Part shown: piece after piece, positions 48,350 through 60,390 of the stretch
Position numbering within the stretch: position 1 is the first letter of the stretch
How the letters are laid out: each line of letters begins with the position of its first letter
Source: Hofstenia miamia
Lineage: Eukaryota > Xenacoelomorpha > Acoela
Reading direction: 5' to 3'
Length of the DNA stretch: 64,000 bases
NCBI GenBank assembly: GCA_004352715.1
Contig: SCFE01000098.1
Location: 628,100 to 692,099, forward strand
The notes under the pieces: model-generated
What the model saw: the letters and a program-made list of their open reading frames with translations, nothing else
What the model was told of the DNA's origin: nothing
Database searches by the model: none
Position numbers and translations under genes: made by a program

Positions 48350-50403
48350 AATGGAAAGCCATGTTGCGCAGTTTGAATAAATCTCAACTGGACTATATCC
48401 TCACCAATGCACCTGACCAATATGAAAGTGTCTCTACTATTTGCTCATCCGTAACCACAGATCATGCGGGTATTTTGGCTAAACCCGCAGAAGATCAGAT
48501 ACCAAAGCGAAGATATGCGTTTTTCAGGGATCATAACTATCAAAACGTCTGATCTTTTAATGCAGTTTTAGACGGAACCGACTTTAGCTTCATTACCCGT
48601 TACTCCAATCCCAATGAAGGTATCCAGCTCCTAATGGATACTATAGATAGTCTTTATCAAGAATACTTCCCTCTAAAGAAGGTTAAAGTATCCGAGAAGG
48701 ACCCGTTTTATATTACTCCGCAGATTAAAACTCTTCTGAAAAAGAAAGCAAATGCTAGGCGGAGAAATCAAGGATCGGCCGTTGAAAGAATCTCTAAAGA
48801 AATCCAAAAAGTCATTATTTCCAACATTGTGGCTAAAAATAGACATAAGTCAACAAAAGATTGGTGGAATTTTATGAATTATATTTCTGGAAGAACACCG
48901 AACAAAACTAAAGTGCCTTTTAGTGCTGATGAAATAAACGAGTATTTTGCCAACATTACTACTGATCACAACTACTCTAAGCCTGTTATTAACAAAGAGT
49001 TAGAGCCTGAGCCCCCGGAGTTCTCGCTCCACTAAGTTTATTATTTGTTTAAGAAGATTAGAAGGACTACTCCTGGTCATGACAATCTACCACATTGGAT
49101 TTTTTCTCAAAATGCTCATAATCTTGCCAGCCCTATCCATCACATCTATAATTATAGATTATAATCAGTGCTTGAAGCTTGGAACTTTCCCCGAAGCCTT
49201 CAAAACTTCGCGTGTACTGCCTTTGCCAAAGACTCCTCTCATCGACAAACTTGACAAACTCAGACCGATTTCTATTAAACCCATTCTCTCTAGAAACTTT
49301 GAGCGTCTTATATACGATTGTTTCATTTCTGTTAACTACAACAGACATCTGAGAAGAAATCAATTTGGGTTTAGAAAATCCTGTTCAACTGAACAGGCGT
49401 TGCTGAGCATCCTTAATTTCTGCAAAGAGTCGCAAAAGAAAGGTTTTGACTATGTTAGGATTTTTGCATTAGATCTCAGCAAAGCCTTTGATCGAGTACC
49501 TAATCGACTCATCATTGAAAAGCTAAAATGCTTTCCAAACATTCCTTCGCATATTATTTTTCTTATTAGAAGTTATCTGGAAAATCGAAATCAGTTTGTC
49601 TCATTGAATGGTGAATCTTCCAGTTATCGCTATATTAACCTGGGTGTTCCACAAGGGAACATTCTTGGCCCTATTCTTTACAATATTGTATATGATCGAC
49701 ATGACCTGTTGCATATCCGGTAAAAACAACATTGATTTTGCGCAAGAAGCTCTTCATAAAATTATAAATTGGTGCAAGGATAAAAATTTCAGTTTAAACG
49801 AGAAAAAGTCCCAAGAACTCATAATCCCGTTACCCGATATTGATACTTCCTTTGTTACTCCGGTCCTCTCAATCGAACGAGTAGTAGAATTGACTTTGCT
49901 TGGAGTTGTTATTGATAGAAAGTTGACATTTAACGCCCATGTAAAGTCGCTATCTAAAAAGCTAGTGAAGACCTATTACCTCATTCGTAAGCTGAATTTT
50001 CTCTCTATAAGTGTTTCTGAGGCGCGTTCTCTTTACAAGAGTTTATTTTTACCTCAGTTAAAATACGCCATTTCTGTTTGGGGAGGATCACCTAAGCTTT
50101 TTCTCCTTGATAAGGTTCAGCGGAAGTTTGTCAAATCTGGAATTAATACGGGCTTCCAAACCACTCGTGAAATAGTCAGAGACGAAGATTTAAAGCTATT
50201 CAATAAGATATCAAGAGACCATAATCATTCCTTATTCGACATCATTCCGACGAGAGAAGAATATGCCACGACTCGCATTCGGTATCGAAATCCCGGTACG
50301 GATCTGAAAGCTGCAAAGAAATTTCTTCTTCTATTCCCCGATCGATTAGTCAGATGTGTTTTCTGATTAATTTAATACATTCTTTCTTTCTTTCTTTCTT
50401 TCT
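48350..50403 (+). mobile_element. LINE, 5'-truncated in the endonuclease, plus strand, (TTTC)n tail
   Basis: QLDYILTNAP at about 48385 is the end of the endonuclease (S/QxDYI). A linker region follows, then PGHDNLPHWIF (after a frameshift) and LRPISIKPILSRNFERLIYD (RT block 1). Next are FALDLSKAFDRVPNRLIIEK (first catalytic Asp) and LGVPQGNILGPILYNI. The YADD box is gone: the frame passes from YDRHD to NIDFAQEALHKIINWC through a frameshift. ELTLLGVVIDRKLTFNAHV and ISVWGG mark the C-terminal part, and the stop is at 50366. A (TTTC)n tail at 50381-50403 marks the 3' end, as in CR1-like elements with microsatellite tails. Confidence 0.85.
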
Positions 50404-51052
50404 ATTAGAAAATTTAACAAGGAAGCTTATTCTTATTTAAATTTAGTGCAGAACTAAAATATAATATTAATAAATGAATAATTACTGTTTTAATGAACAA
50501 AAGTTGCGACTGCAATGATAATCTTTAATTACAGCACTATCAAATATTAACGGAAATTTAGTATAAGTTCCAGCTAAGATAACATAATTTAAATTTTTGC
50601 AGCATTAGATAAAGGTCCTAACTTGAAATCATATATACAACTATTAACTTGTACTGATTTAATATTTTCGCTAATTTATCCGAGAATCAATATCGAACAT
50701 TTAGAGCAGAAATTAAGTCCATGGATTCACAAATTTAGTTGTTATTTATCTTTGCATAATCTGTTTAATTGACCAAAGCTATGTTTTTAAGGTTATGCTC
50801 TTGCACACAATACACAAATGTTTTACTAATTAAGTATCCAATTTTAATCTAAAAATCCATTGCTTAAAGAGAGCCCTTCACATTTCGTCAAATATTCGAA
50901 ACATGTATTCATTAAAAGCTATTATATAATTTTTACTTTTCAAATTAATTTTTCAAAAAAAATTTGATAAATGTAATTTTTGAATTTTTAAGGCTTATTA
51001 TAATTGTGTTGCTAGGTTATTCTTTGGTATTATCAACGTGCTGCATCTAAGT
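50404..51052. other. Upstream region of CFAP52
   Basis: 650 bp of AT-rich sequence between the LINE tail and the CFAP52 start codon. It should hold the promoter; no motif can be asserted. Confidence 0.4.
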
Positions 51053-54000
51053 ATGGACGCGAATTCTGCAGACTTACCTCAACTTACAGCGGATGTAAAT
51101 TCTACAGAAGATCTTCGACAATTGGAATTGCTTGCTACTATTGGATGTGAAGGTAAAACTACTTTGACAATTATGTTTTATTGTGGTTTCAAGATTAGGA
51201 ATTGTCTAGTCTCTAATCAATCGGCCATTGATAGACTTCTTGACTGGCTATTTCATAGTCATATCTGTTAATTCCTTCTCCTTTAATTCATTTGTTGCCT
51301 TTACCTAGTAATTTTGTTCTGGATGTCATCACACTCTCCACTCTTTCTGAACATACCTGCTTTGGTCTTAGTTTGTCTATTTTCTTATCTTGGTCCTCTC
51401 ATATAAACTTAAGGCTCAAGAAGACAGCATGCTTCTCTTGTCATCCAGCGTAGCATTTTTCTTATTGGCGTCAAAAAATCTCTTGACTTCTCGATACCTT
51501 TCGCTATCTTTTCACATGTCTCACTCCTTGTTTGTCTATTCCATTCTCATTTCTCCACTTGGCATTTTCTTAAATGGATTTCTCCCTCTCTCTTAAGACT
51601 CTACAGTGCTCTCAATTTACTTAGTCCTTAATTTTCATGTTCTTGACAGTCATTTTTTCAACTCTTTTGTTATATATATTCTCCCTCTGCACACCATAAT
51701 GATTTCACTAATTTTCTTCATCCGCATTATTCTAATGCTAACTTCCTGATTACTTTTCATCACTTAGGCTCCTCTTCAATTTAACTCCTCTCTTCTCTTA
51801 AGTGTCAGTAATCTAGCCCAACACACAACGATATTCAAGTCGATCAATGGAGCTACCGTAATTCACTCCCCTTGAAACTTGTCGTTAAATATCAAAACTA
51901 AGCTTGCTAAAGCCCAATCTGCCTTTTTCAGGCTAAAGTGCAACTTGCCCGTCTGTATTCCAATCGCCACCAAACTGCAGATTTATCGAGCATGTGTATT
52001 GCCTGTCCTATTATACGCCTCGCCAATCTGGTACGCAAACAAGTCTCTGCTATTGAGCATGGAGAAACTGAACAACCGTTGCCTCAAATGGTGCTGTCCC
52101 ACATCACCGTCTTCGTATGAGCAGCGTCTTAAATTTTCAAAATCTTGGCCTATAGGTTTCTTTAATGATTATTATGATCTCTTGCTTTTCAACAAATTAT
52201 TGACTGGCCACTTTCACTTTGATATTTCAAACTATGTATCACGTCACCCCGTAACTTCTTTGTCATGGTCTTCTTACATGTGTTTATTTGATCTAAAATA
52301 TCCGAAAAAACAGAAATTGAGAGAAAATTACTTCTTCGGCATTATTAAGCTTGTGAATCAGATTAGCAAATCGTATCATCTCGATCCTACTCTTTCCCCA
52401 GCCTGTTTTAGAGCTTCAATACGACGAATTCTGGATGACCGCCTCCGCTGTTACTCCCTTGGGGACTCCTGCTCGTGGCATCTTACTTGTTCCTGCCATT
52501 CTTGCTCTCATCTCTATTGCTGATTCTCAACTCTTGCCAAGTATTCTGTGCCTTTTTGTTTTTATATTGTTTATGTTGCTCTCTATTTTTACCTGATTTC
52601 CTCTTTTAGCCTGTAATTGGGAATAGTCTTCTAATAATAATATTATTATTATTATTATTCTCCTTAGTCTGGTCCTCTTTTATTCTGTGCTTGAAATTTG
52701 ATCACGCGTGCTCTTGCCTTATTTACTGTAAATGTTCGTCTTGTGATTCTATTCTTTGTATTGTTCATCATTTTTTCCTTATGCGTTTTTATTGCTCTAC
52801 TCACTCTTATGTTGAAGAAAGTCTGTATTGTTGTTATGTGATTATTTTCCTGTTGAATATTTGCTGATAAGCAAGCAGTAATTATTCAGATATCCCATCC
52901 TTAAAGGGCTTTTTGTGCCTAGAATTTCACTGCCAAATTGTTGAAAATCTTTTTAATTGTAACATATTATATACTTCGTTATCTTCTGTATAGGTTAATT
53001 TTTTTATTGTATTTGAACCCTATTCGACCTGTGCTTTTTTGTACTTCTGGGATCTGCGGAGGGAGGATTGTCTTAAGATATTAATACGAAACTTTGCACA
53101 AATATTCTTCATGTTAGTACTATCAATTTCAATGTTTAGAAATGTGATGCCATTAATATGTTTGATGGCATTATCAAATCTCAAAATTTGGTTATTTTTT
53201 CAAAATAATTGATATAGTTGTTTAGCCATTGGAATTAATTCCTAACTTATCAAATATATTCTTCTTGCTTATTTCACATGCGTTTTTCACTCTTACAATA
53301 ATTTTCCTTGTTGAAAAACAATATTATACATAAAATGAGTATACTATAAAATTTTTATTGTGGGTTCAACAATTTTTTGAGTAGTAATCAAACGTGTAAT
53401 ACAGAGAGGTGGAAATCTCCCTCCAAGGTCGAAGGTTATTCCATTTCTTCTTCCATTTTGCAAACTTTATGTAAGGTGGACAAAGGACACCTTTAGTGAT
53501 TCTAAAAATAGCAACGTCTTTGAAATGTTTGCCAGGTTATATTTATCATTCATTTACTTTAATTTCGACTACTAGAGATTAAATCAGTCATTTTAGCTTG
53601 ATATTATATTATTTTCAACAAATTACTTTTATGTTTTAGGCCACGCATTGCATTCATTGGTAATCCATCCTGGAAGAAAGCATTTAATATACCCTTTGGG
53701 AGCAAATGTTGTAATTCAAAAAATTGCAAGCGGAGAACATGAATTTCTCTTTGGTCATACAAATAGTGTGTCATGTTTAGCTGTATCTAATTCAGGGAAG
53801 CTTATTGCTTCTGGTCAAGTAAATCACATGGGTTTTGTGGTTAGTATTAAATATTTCTGCGAATACTCATTTTCGCTTTTAGGCTGATATAATTGTTTGG
53901 AACTTTGAAACAAGAACAAAATATGCTACCTTCAAGCTGCATAAGGTCAAAATTCAAGCTCTTGCATTTTCTCCAAATGAAAAATACTTGGTTTCTTTGG

Positions 54001-56893
54001 GATCGCAGGATGACGGAAGTGTAGTGGTATGGGGCTTAGAAAACAAGGAAGCAATTTGCGGAGCTCCGGCCAAATTGGAAAGCGCTGGGCATGTTACTAC
54101 TTTGGTCTACTCAAACAAAGATGACGATGTGTTCATTACAGGTATTGTTCAAATTCCATGACGTGTTGTTTGAAATATGAACTGTTTATGAATGTTCCTA
54201 GGTGGTGATAAAAATCTGCGAGTATGGACATTAGATCGTCCAAAACGAAAAATAAGACCACAGGACGTCAATACTGGAAAAATAAAACGTAAAATGGAAT
54301 GCATCGCTGTAAGTTGTTTATTATAGTTGTGAATTTTTCAATGTTATGGAATTTTAGGTAGATTGTGATGATAAACATTTCTACGTTGGCACTGCAACAG
54401 GCGATATATTGAAGTGTTCCTTTGCCACTAAGAATTCCACTGATCTGAATGATGCACCAACATTTAACAGTAAGTGCTACATATTTTTCCGATATATTAA
54501 ATTTCTTGTAGATTATTTTCCCAAGAAGAATTTGTTTGTTCAAGGAATCACATCAATTGCTTTACTCAAGAATGCCAACATGCTTATTGGTGCTGGAGAT
54601 GGTTTCATTTGCGAGTATGACGTAGGATCAGAAAAGAAAATCAAGTATGGAAATATTTATCTGTTTAATATTGAGATTTTCGTACATAATGAACGGTATC
54701 AGAGCACTGACGTAGATATGATTTCCCCATAGGAGGAGGCAATCAATAAAGGAGAAGATTGATTCAAATGTTATTCTAAATTTTTCCATTTATCTTTACT
54801 ACAAACAATCATAGTTATTAACTATTAACAATATTTATTATTCATCCATGACCCGTTATTATGACATTAACTTTTACATTTATAGTAACTTTCATATGAA
54901 AATATTATACCCATTCCTTTTAGAAAAGAGAAGCTTGATGGCAAGGTGACATCAATTGCACTTCGTGGAGAAGGACATCAGTTCTTCGTTAGTACTGATC
55001 ATTGCAGTATATACAAATTCAATTATTCAGACTTCAGCAATGAGCTTTACGTATCATCACATCAGAATGCAGTAAATGATATTGTTTTCCCTGGGTAGCC
55101 ATTAATAATTGATTATTCATTTTCATACTACTGTTTTAGAGGAGCATCTGAACTTTTTGCTACTTGTTCTAAGGGAGATATTAGAGTTTGGAGCTCAAAA
55201 ACTAATAAAGAATTGCTACGTATTCAAGTTCCTAATTTCACCTGCAACGCTATTGATATACTTCATGATGGTAGCACTATTGTGTCGGGTATGCACGCTT
55301 TAATGTTTATTTAAAATTACTGTTGAATATGTTAGGGTGGGATGATACAACTATTAAAGCATTCTTGCCTGAAACTGGTAAGAAATTCTTCGAAATACCT
55401 AATGCCCATACCAGCAGCGTAACTGCCATTGCAAGTACAAAAGATTGTAAACGGGTGATTAGTGGTGGGGCACATGGGGATGTGCGTGTTTGGGATATCA
55501 GCAACAAATCAAAGCAGGTATGACTTCAATTTATCTCATTTCTTCTCATTGTGTACATTTTTTGTTATAGACTTTATTTCGCGCTGTGAGTATTTTATTA
55601 TCAAGCTTCATAATTCATTACCAATCTTAGTTTAATGTACGTTACATTCCTTACATATTTGCTATAGAAACTCTAAATGTAAACATGAAAAATTAATGAA
55701 GAATTGAAATTATTAATGCTTCACCAAAAGCAATAGCATTTATTTACTCATTTAATTATATTGAACGATTCCTTTAGAATCATGTGAAGATGAAATACCC
55801 GTAGTTAGGTGCAAAACAATTTAAAAGGCACTTCTTTTGATTATAGTTTTATGAAAATTGAGGTAACCGACAATACATTAATAAAGGTAAACTCAAAAAA
55901 GGCGATTTCCTGTTATGAATCAATTTTCACTTAGCGGGTTCTTGCACNCTTTACGTATCATCACATCAGAATGCAGTAAATGATATTGTTTTCCCTGGGT
56001 AGCCATTAATAATTGATTATTCATTTTCATACTACTGTTTTAGAGGAGCATCTGAACTTTTTGCTACTTGTTCTAAGGGAGATATTAGAGTTTGGAGCTC
56101 AAAAACTAATAAAGAATTGCTACGTATTCAAGTTCCTAATTTCACCTGCAACGCTATTGATATACTTCATGATGGTAGCACTATTGTGTCGGGTATGCAC
56201 GCTTTAATGTTTATTTAAAATTACTGTTGAATATGTTAGGGTGGGATGATACAACTATTAAAGCATTCTTGCCTGAAACTGGTAAGAAATTCTTCGAAAT
56301 ACCTAATGCCCATACCAGCAGCGTAACTGCCATTGCAAGTACAAAAGATTGTAAACGGGTGATTAGTGGTGGGGCACATGGGGATGTGCGTGTTTGGGAT
56401 ATCAGCAACAAATCAAAGCAGGTATGACTTCAATTTATCTCATTTCTTCTCATTGTGTACATTTTTTGTTATAGACTTTATTTCGCGCTGTGAGTATTTT
56501 ATTATCAAGCTTCATAATTCATTACCAATCTTAGTTTAATGTACGTTACATTCCTTACATATTTGCTATAGAAACTCTAAATGTAAACATGAAAAATTAA
56601 TGAAGAATTGAAATTATTAATGCTTCACCAAAAGCAATAGCATTTATTTACTCATTTAATTATATTGAACGATTCCTTTAGAATCATGTGAAGATGAAAT
56701 ACCCGTAGTTAGGTGCAAAACAATTTAAAAGGCACTTCTTTTGATTATAGTTTTATGAAAATTGAGGTAACCGACAATACATTAATAAAGGTAAACTCAA
56801 AAAAGGCGATTTCCTGTTATGAATCAATTTTCACTTAGCGGGTTCTTGCTTCAATTTTAGTTGCTACTTTTCCACTATTATTACTATTATTAG

Positions 56894-56928
<35 letters not shown>

Positions 56929-59578
56929 GCGCTTTGAACTGATATTCGCTTTGTGTTGTAAAAACATGATTATACTTCAAAACAAACTTCAACAAAAGTT
57001 TAAAGGCTTTTTGGAAATGCTATTTCCGATTGATTAACTTCTTATTTTTGCACAAAATTTTTTCATCCGACTCAGAATCAGGCTTATTTATTTTTTTTTT
57101 CTCAGTTTGGACGCCGCTTTTTTAGATAAACTCTCTGAAGTTGAGGGTTGTTCCTCAGCATTATCATATAATTCTTTTTGATGATAGCCCTTCATTTTAA
57201 GGAAGTTTTTCTCAAGATTTTTTTTGACATAGTGAGCATGAGCGGTTTGCTCTCTGTTGCCTGTCTGAGCGTAATGAGCAGTGATTACCTCTTTAGGAAG
57301 ATTTCCTTGTTTTGATCCACGTAGGAATCCCACATCTTTCGGATCGATGTGGACCCAAAATCGTAATGTTCATTTTCTGGAAAGTATCTGTGTATGACTC
57401 TATTTATGAGTGTCTTAATTGAATTATCAACTGTATTTTTTAATAAATGTAAACTCAAGAAACGCGATTTCCTGTTATGAATCAGTTTTCACTTAGCGGG
57501 TTCTTGCTTCAATTTTAGTTGCTACTTTTCCACTATTATTAGTATTAAGTACTGTTCTTTATTGAAATATCATTCCCAAGGAGTATTTGTTTTGCAGCGC
57601 TAGTTAATTCATTAAACACTTCATAGATTAACAGAATCTTTCTTCCGTCTATTTGATTTATCCTTTTTGTCATGTGTTCGAATATTAAGTAATCGCGAAG
57701 TGGGATATACGGGTACAAGTTTCTTATTGGGTTGTAATAGTGATCAATAAAAGTTGCTTATTAGCGGATATATATATATATATATATATATTACAGACAT
57801 TGATTAATGTTTCCTGCCTTAGCCAGTGTGCTCTAAGTGAAGATAAATTACTGTAATATATTTTTGCAATTGTTTTTTAACATTCAAGCGAAGAAGGTCA
57901 ATAATCGAAAAATAACCGATGGCTGTCAAGATTGAATGTGTAATTAATGTTATGATCTTATTACCATTGATCATTTGCATTCTTCAAAATTACTAAATTT
58001 AAAATCGTTTTTTGATTACATGCAATTGAGTTTTATACAATGACAATTTCTATGTGCGAGTTGTGTGTACTTCTCTCCTATTGTATTTACTTAGACGTTC
58101 CTTAAACTTCTCAAAGAACACAAAGGTCAGATAACCTCAATTGTTGTGAGATCAGATGATCAACAATGTATTTCGTCCTCGACAGATGGTTCTTGCATCG
58201 TGTGGAATCTCGTGTAAGCTGTTTGCAGTAACCTTTTAAATAACTTATTAGTATTTTTATGTTTAGTATATTATTACACTATATTTTAGAGAATATACAC
58301 GTGTTTGTATGTTGCAAGCATCTACGCTGTTCTATTGCGTGGCGTATCACCCTGAGGAATTTCAGATCATTACATCTGGTTCGGACAGAAAGGTAACATT
58401 CTGAAGGTCTAACTCAACTTTACTGTTTGCTTAGATTGGCTATTGGGATATCAGTGATGGTCATTTAATTCGACACAATGAAGCTGCAAAGGTTGGATAC
58501 ATAAATGGAATGAATATCTGCCCAGTTTCAATGGGAGCCAATTCAAATAATTTTGTATTCGTGACATGTGGAGATGATAGGCTTGTTAAGGTTTGTATCT
58601 TCATAAACCTCTTGATATGCGTGTGCATTATTTTTTACTATGTACATTTATGCTGCAATAATTTTTATGTGGTTGACTATATTGTCAACGAACATATCCC
58701 TATATTTTTGGCAGAAACAATCATATTGAACAAGAACTTTAGTTGATGTTAATACGTTCTGTAGCTATATTATTAAATTTAGTTCTATTTGCCACTTATA
58801 ATTAATATATCTAGGATTTTGACTTAAGTTGATAAAAAGTGTGTTCCTTTTTGAGATATTTCAAACACAAGTGAACGCTTTCCGCTGATCTGGCTGAATA
58901 AATATATTTTTGCAACTGAAATAACATCGAAACTTCATGTCCGTGCAAGTCATATTTATGTTCTAAAATTCAATAAACATTTCCATTTCTAGGTTACATG
59001 TTCAGTTGAAATTATTAACAAGAAATTAACAAATATTTTAACACATGTCCTGCAAATATATTTTTATATCATAGGCTGTACATATATTTCTTTTCAACAA
59101 TTCTTGGTCAACCAAAATGATCTGTTCTCAAAATGATGTTACCAATGTATGATGATCACATTTACTACTTATGTCGTTCCTAAAATATTAAAAACACAAC
59201 ATATGGTTTGTCTAAAGTTTATTAATTTATTAAATATCTAATGTATAGCACGGGTAGTTTCCTAGTTCTAATTAAAGCTTGGTGTGATTTTGCAAAATGA
59301 TAGTTTTGTGCAATGCTTGAAACGTCGCATATTTTTAATTCTGTATGATCATTTGACCGCATAATTAAACAACTAATCTTTTGTCTTAGTTATGGATTTA
59401 CAATCAAGGCATTGTCACTCATGTTGGTATTGGTCATTCATGCGCTATTACAAAAGTAAAGATTTGTCCAAACATGAAGTACATCGTTTCAGTTGGAAAG
59501 GACGGTTCTATACTTAGATGGCGGTTTCCTCCTGATATCGCTTCGTTAGTTTCTAAAACTGAAGCTATGGAATGCTGA
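51053..59578 (+). CDS. CFAP52: Cilia- and flagella-associated protein 52 (WDR16), WD40 protein, 13 exons
   Basis: CFAP52 is a WD40 double-propeller protein of motile-cilia axonemes, a microtubule inner protein of the doublets. Exons: 51053-51152, 53640-53839, 53883-54141, 54202-54308, 54358-54469, 54512-54644, 54924-55094, 55140-55288, 55336-55517, 58095-58213, 58290-58392, 58435-58590, 59390-59578. All junctions are GT-AG, all phases agree and the sum is 1980 bp, giving 659 residues (vertebrate orthologues about 620). Family blocks include YPLGANVVIQ, SCLAVSNSGKLIASGQVNHM then GFVADIIVW, LAFSPNEKYLVSLGSQDDGS, TSIALRGEGHQFFVST, VTAIASTKDCKRVISGG, AYHPEEFQIITSGSDRK and KYIVSVGKDGSILRW. The ATG at 51053 is the only in-frame ATG before the first WD repeat. 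An AATAAA starts at about 59579, overlapping the region of the stop. Confidence 0.95.
51200..52660 (+). mobile_element. LINE 3' end in CFAP52 intron 1, (ATT)n tail
   Basis: Around 51375-51420 FLSWSSHINLRLKK matches the LSWxxHI motif after the reverse transcriptase domain. From 51879 an open frame gives LAKAQSAFFRLKCNLPVCIP, YRACVLPVLLYASPIWY and LNNRCLKWC, the C-terminal domain of Jockey/CR1-type proteins, ending at 52523. A run of TAATAATA(TTA)n at about 52631-52659 marks the 3' tail. It lies in the same orientation as the host gene and makes intron 1 about 2.5 kb long. Confidence 0.75.
52661..53639. other. Remaining CFAP52 intron 1
   Basis: Sequence between the LINE tail and exon 2 with no further recognisable feature. 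Confidence 0.4.
55045..55945. repeat. Duplicated segment, copy 1 (CFAP52 end of exon 7 to intron 9)
   Basis: 901 bp that recurs without visible difference at 55949-56849. It contains the end of exon 7, exons 8 and 9 and part of intron 9. Confidence 0.95.
55948..55948. other. Single-n scaffold join
   Basis: This n separates the two identical 901-bp copies and is the clearest sign that isolated n bases here are contig joins. Confidence 0.8.
55949..56849. repeat. Duplicated segment, copy 2 (extra CFAP52 exons 8 and 9)
   Basis: Repeats 55045-55945 with offset 904. Extra copies of exon 8 (56044-56192) and exon 9 (56240-56421) lie here with intact splice sites. Including them would add a second copy of two WD repeats. 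Identity of introns as well as exons points to an assembly artefact or a very recent event. Confidence 0.9.
56785..57545. repeat. Diverged direct repeat pair around a recombinase-like remnant
   Basis: About 90 bp at 56785-56880 recur at about 57453-57545 with a few changes; shared words include CGATTTCCTGTTATGAATCA and TCACTTAGCGGGTTCTTGCT. The pair frames the minus-strand remnant at 57088-57460. Direct repeats flanking a coding core would suit terminal repeats of a mobile element, or a local duplication. Confidence 0.6.
57088..57460 (-). pseudogene. Tyrosine-recombinase-like C-terminal remnant in CFAP52 intron 9
   Basis: The minus strand reads LINRVIHRYFPENEHYDFGS followed by TSIRKMWDSYVDQN (57410-57310). 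After a frameshift it gives PKEVITAHYAQTGNREQTAH, AHYVKKNL and a Lys-rich tail to the stop at 57088. The order TSxxRK, then a helix, then H...N/T..TA..HYV resembles the C-terminal Arg...His-x-x...Tyr part of tyrosine recombinases found in Crypton- or DIRS-type elements. The start of the protein is missing and the frame is broken, so it is inactive. The assignment rests on motif layout alone. Confidence 0.4.
57546..58094. other. Rest of CFAP52 intron 9
   Basis: AT-rich intron with a (TA)n tract at about 57768-57791. No other feature. Confidence 0.5.
58591..59389. other. CFAP52 intron 12
   Basis: 799-nt AT-rich intron without a recognisable insertion. Confidence 0.6.
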
Positions 59579-59599
59579 AATAAATTTTGATATAGTACA

Positions 59600-60390
59600 T
59601 TTTGATTTATTGTAAATAATGTAAAATGTAATACAACTTTTTGTCATTGTTGTTCATTGGTCATTCTGTGTAAGCCAATGACTGTGGAAGTGTCGTTTGG
59701 GTATGCAATTGTGCCAATCGATTGAAAGTTGCAGACATTTCGATTTCGGTTGAAGAAACCGGTTTTTTCTCCTTTATTTCCTTTTAATTATTTGAGTTGC
59801 ATATGAACGATATGTAAAACTAAAAAATATGGTTTCACTAGACAGTCTTTCAGTCATAGCAAATACAAAGCGAAGTATCTCTTTAATTGTCCAGGGCGTC
59901 TTTAATAACATTTAGGACGCATTGCAATTGTCATACCAAGGAATTGGAATGTTAGAGAAAATTGGCTTAAAGATGTTGTGTTGATAGAGGGGGAAATTCA
60001 ATTCTAATTCATAGAATTTTCATTTTTCTTATATTTGCAATTGATTTAATTATTTGCTAAAAACCCAAATCTGAAAAGACTTTTGCTAACTGATCATCAA
60101 CACGAACGCAATTGTACTGCAATTACAAATGAACTTGTAAAATTTAGCAATTCAATTTCAATTTAACACTAACGCCATGGTTATGCAATTGGTTACTAAG
60201 CAAAAATAATTGATTTGTTTCTAACTAACAGAGAATACTCGATTTTCATGTTCTAGCAAATACTTCCCGCCAATTCTATTGTTCATATCTATAATTTCCT
60301 ATAAGGCAAATGAACATGCAGAACAAAAAAGTGCTGTTCTTACAATAATTTGAATTATTTCCGTTAAAACTGAAGAAAATTGGATTTTGA
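59600..60390. other. Intergenic region downstream of CFAP52
   Basis: No gene or repeat recognised between the CFAP52 poly(A) region and the LINE. Confidence 0.4.
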
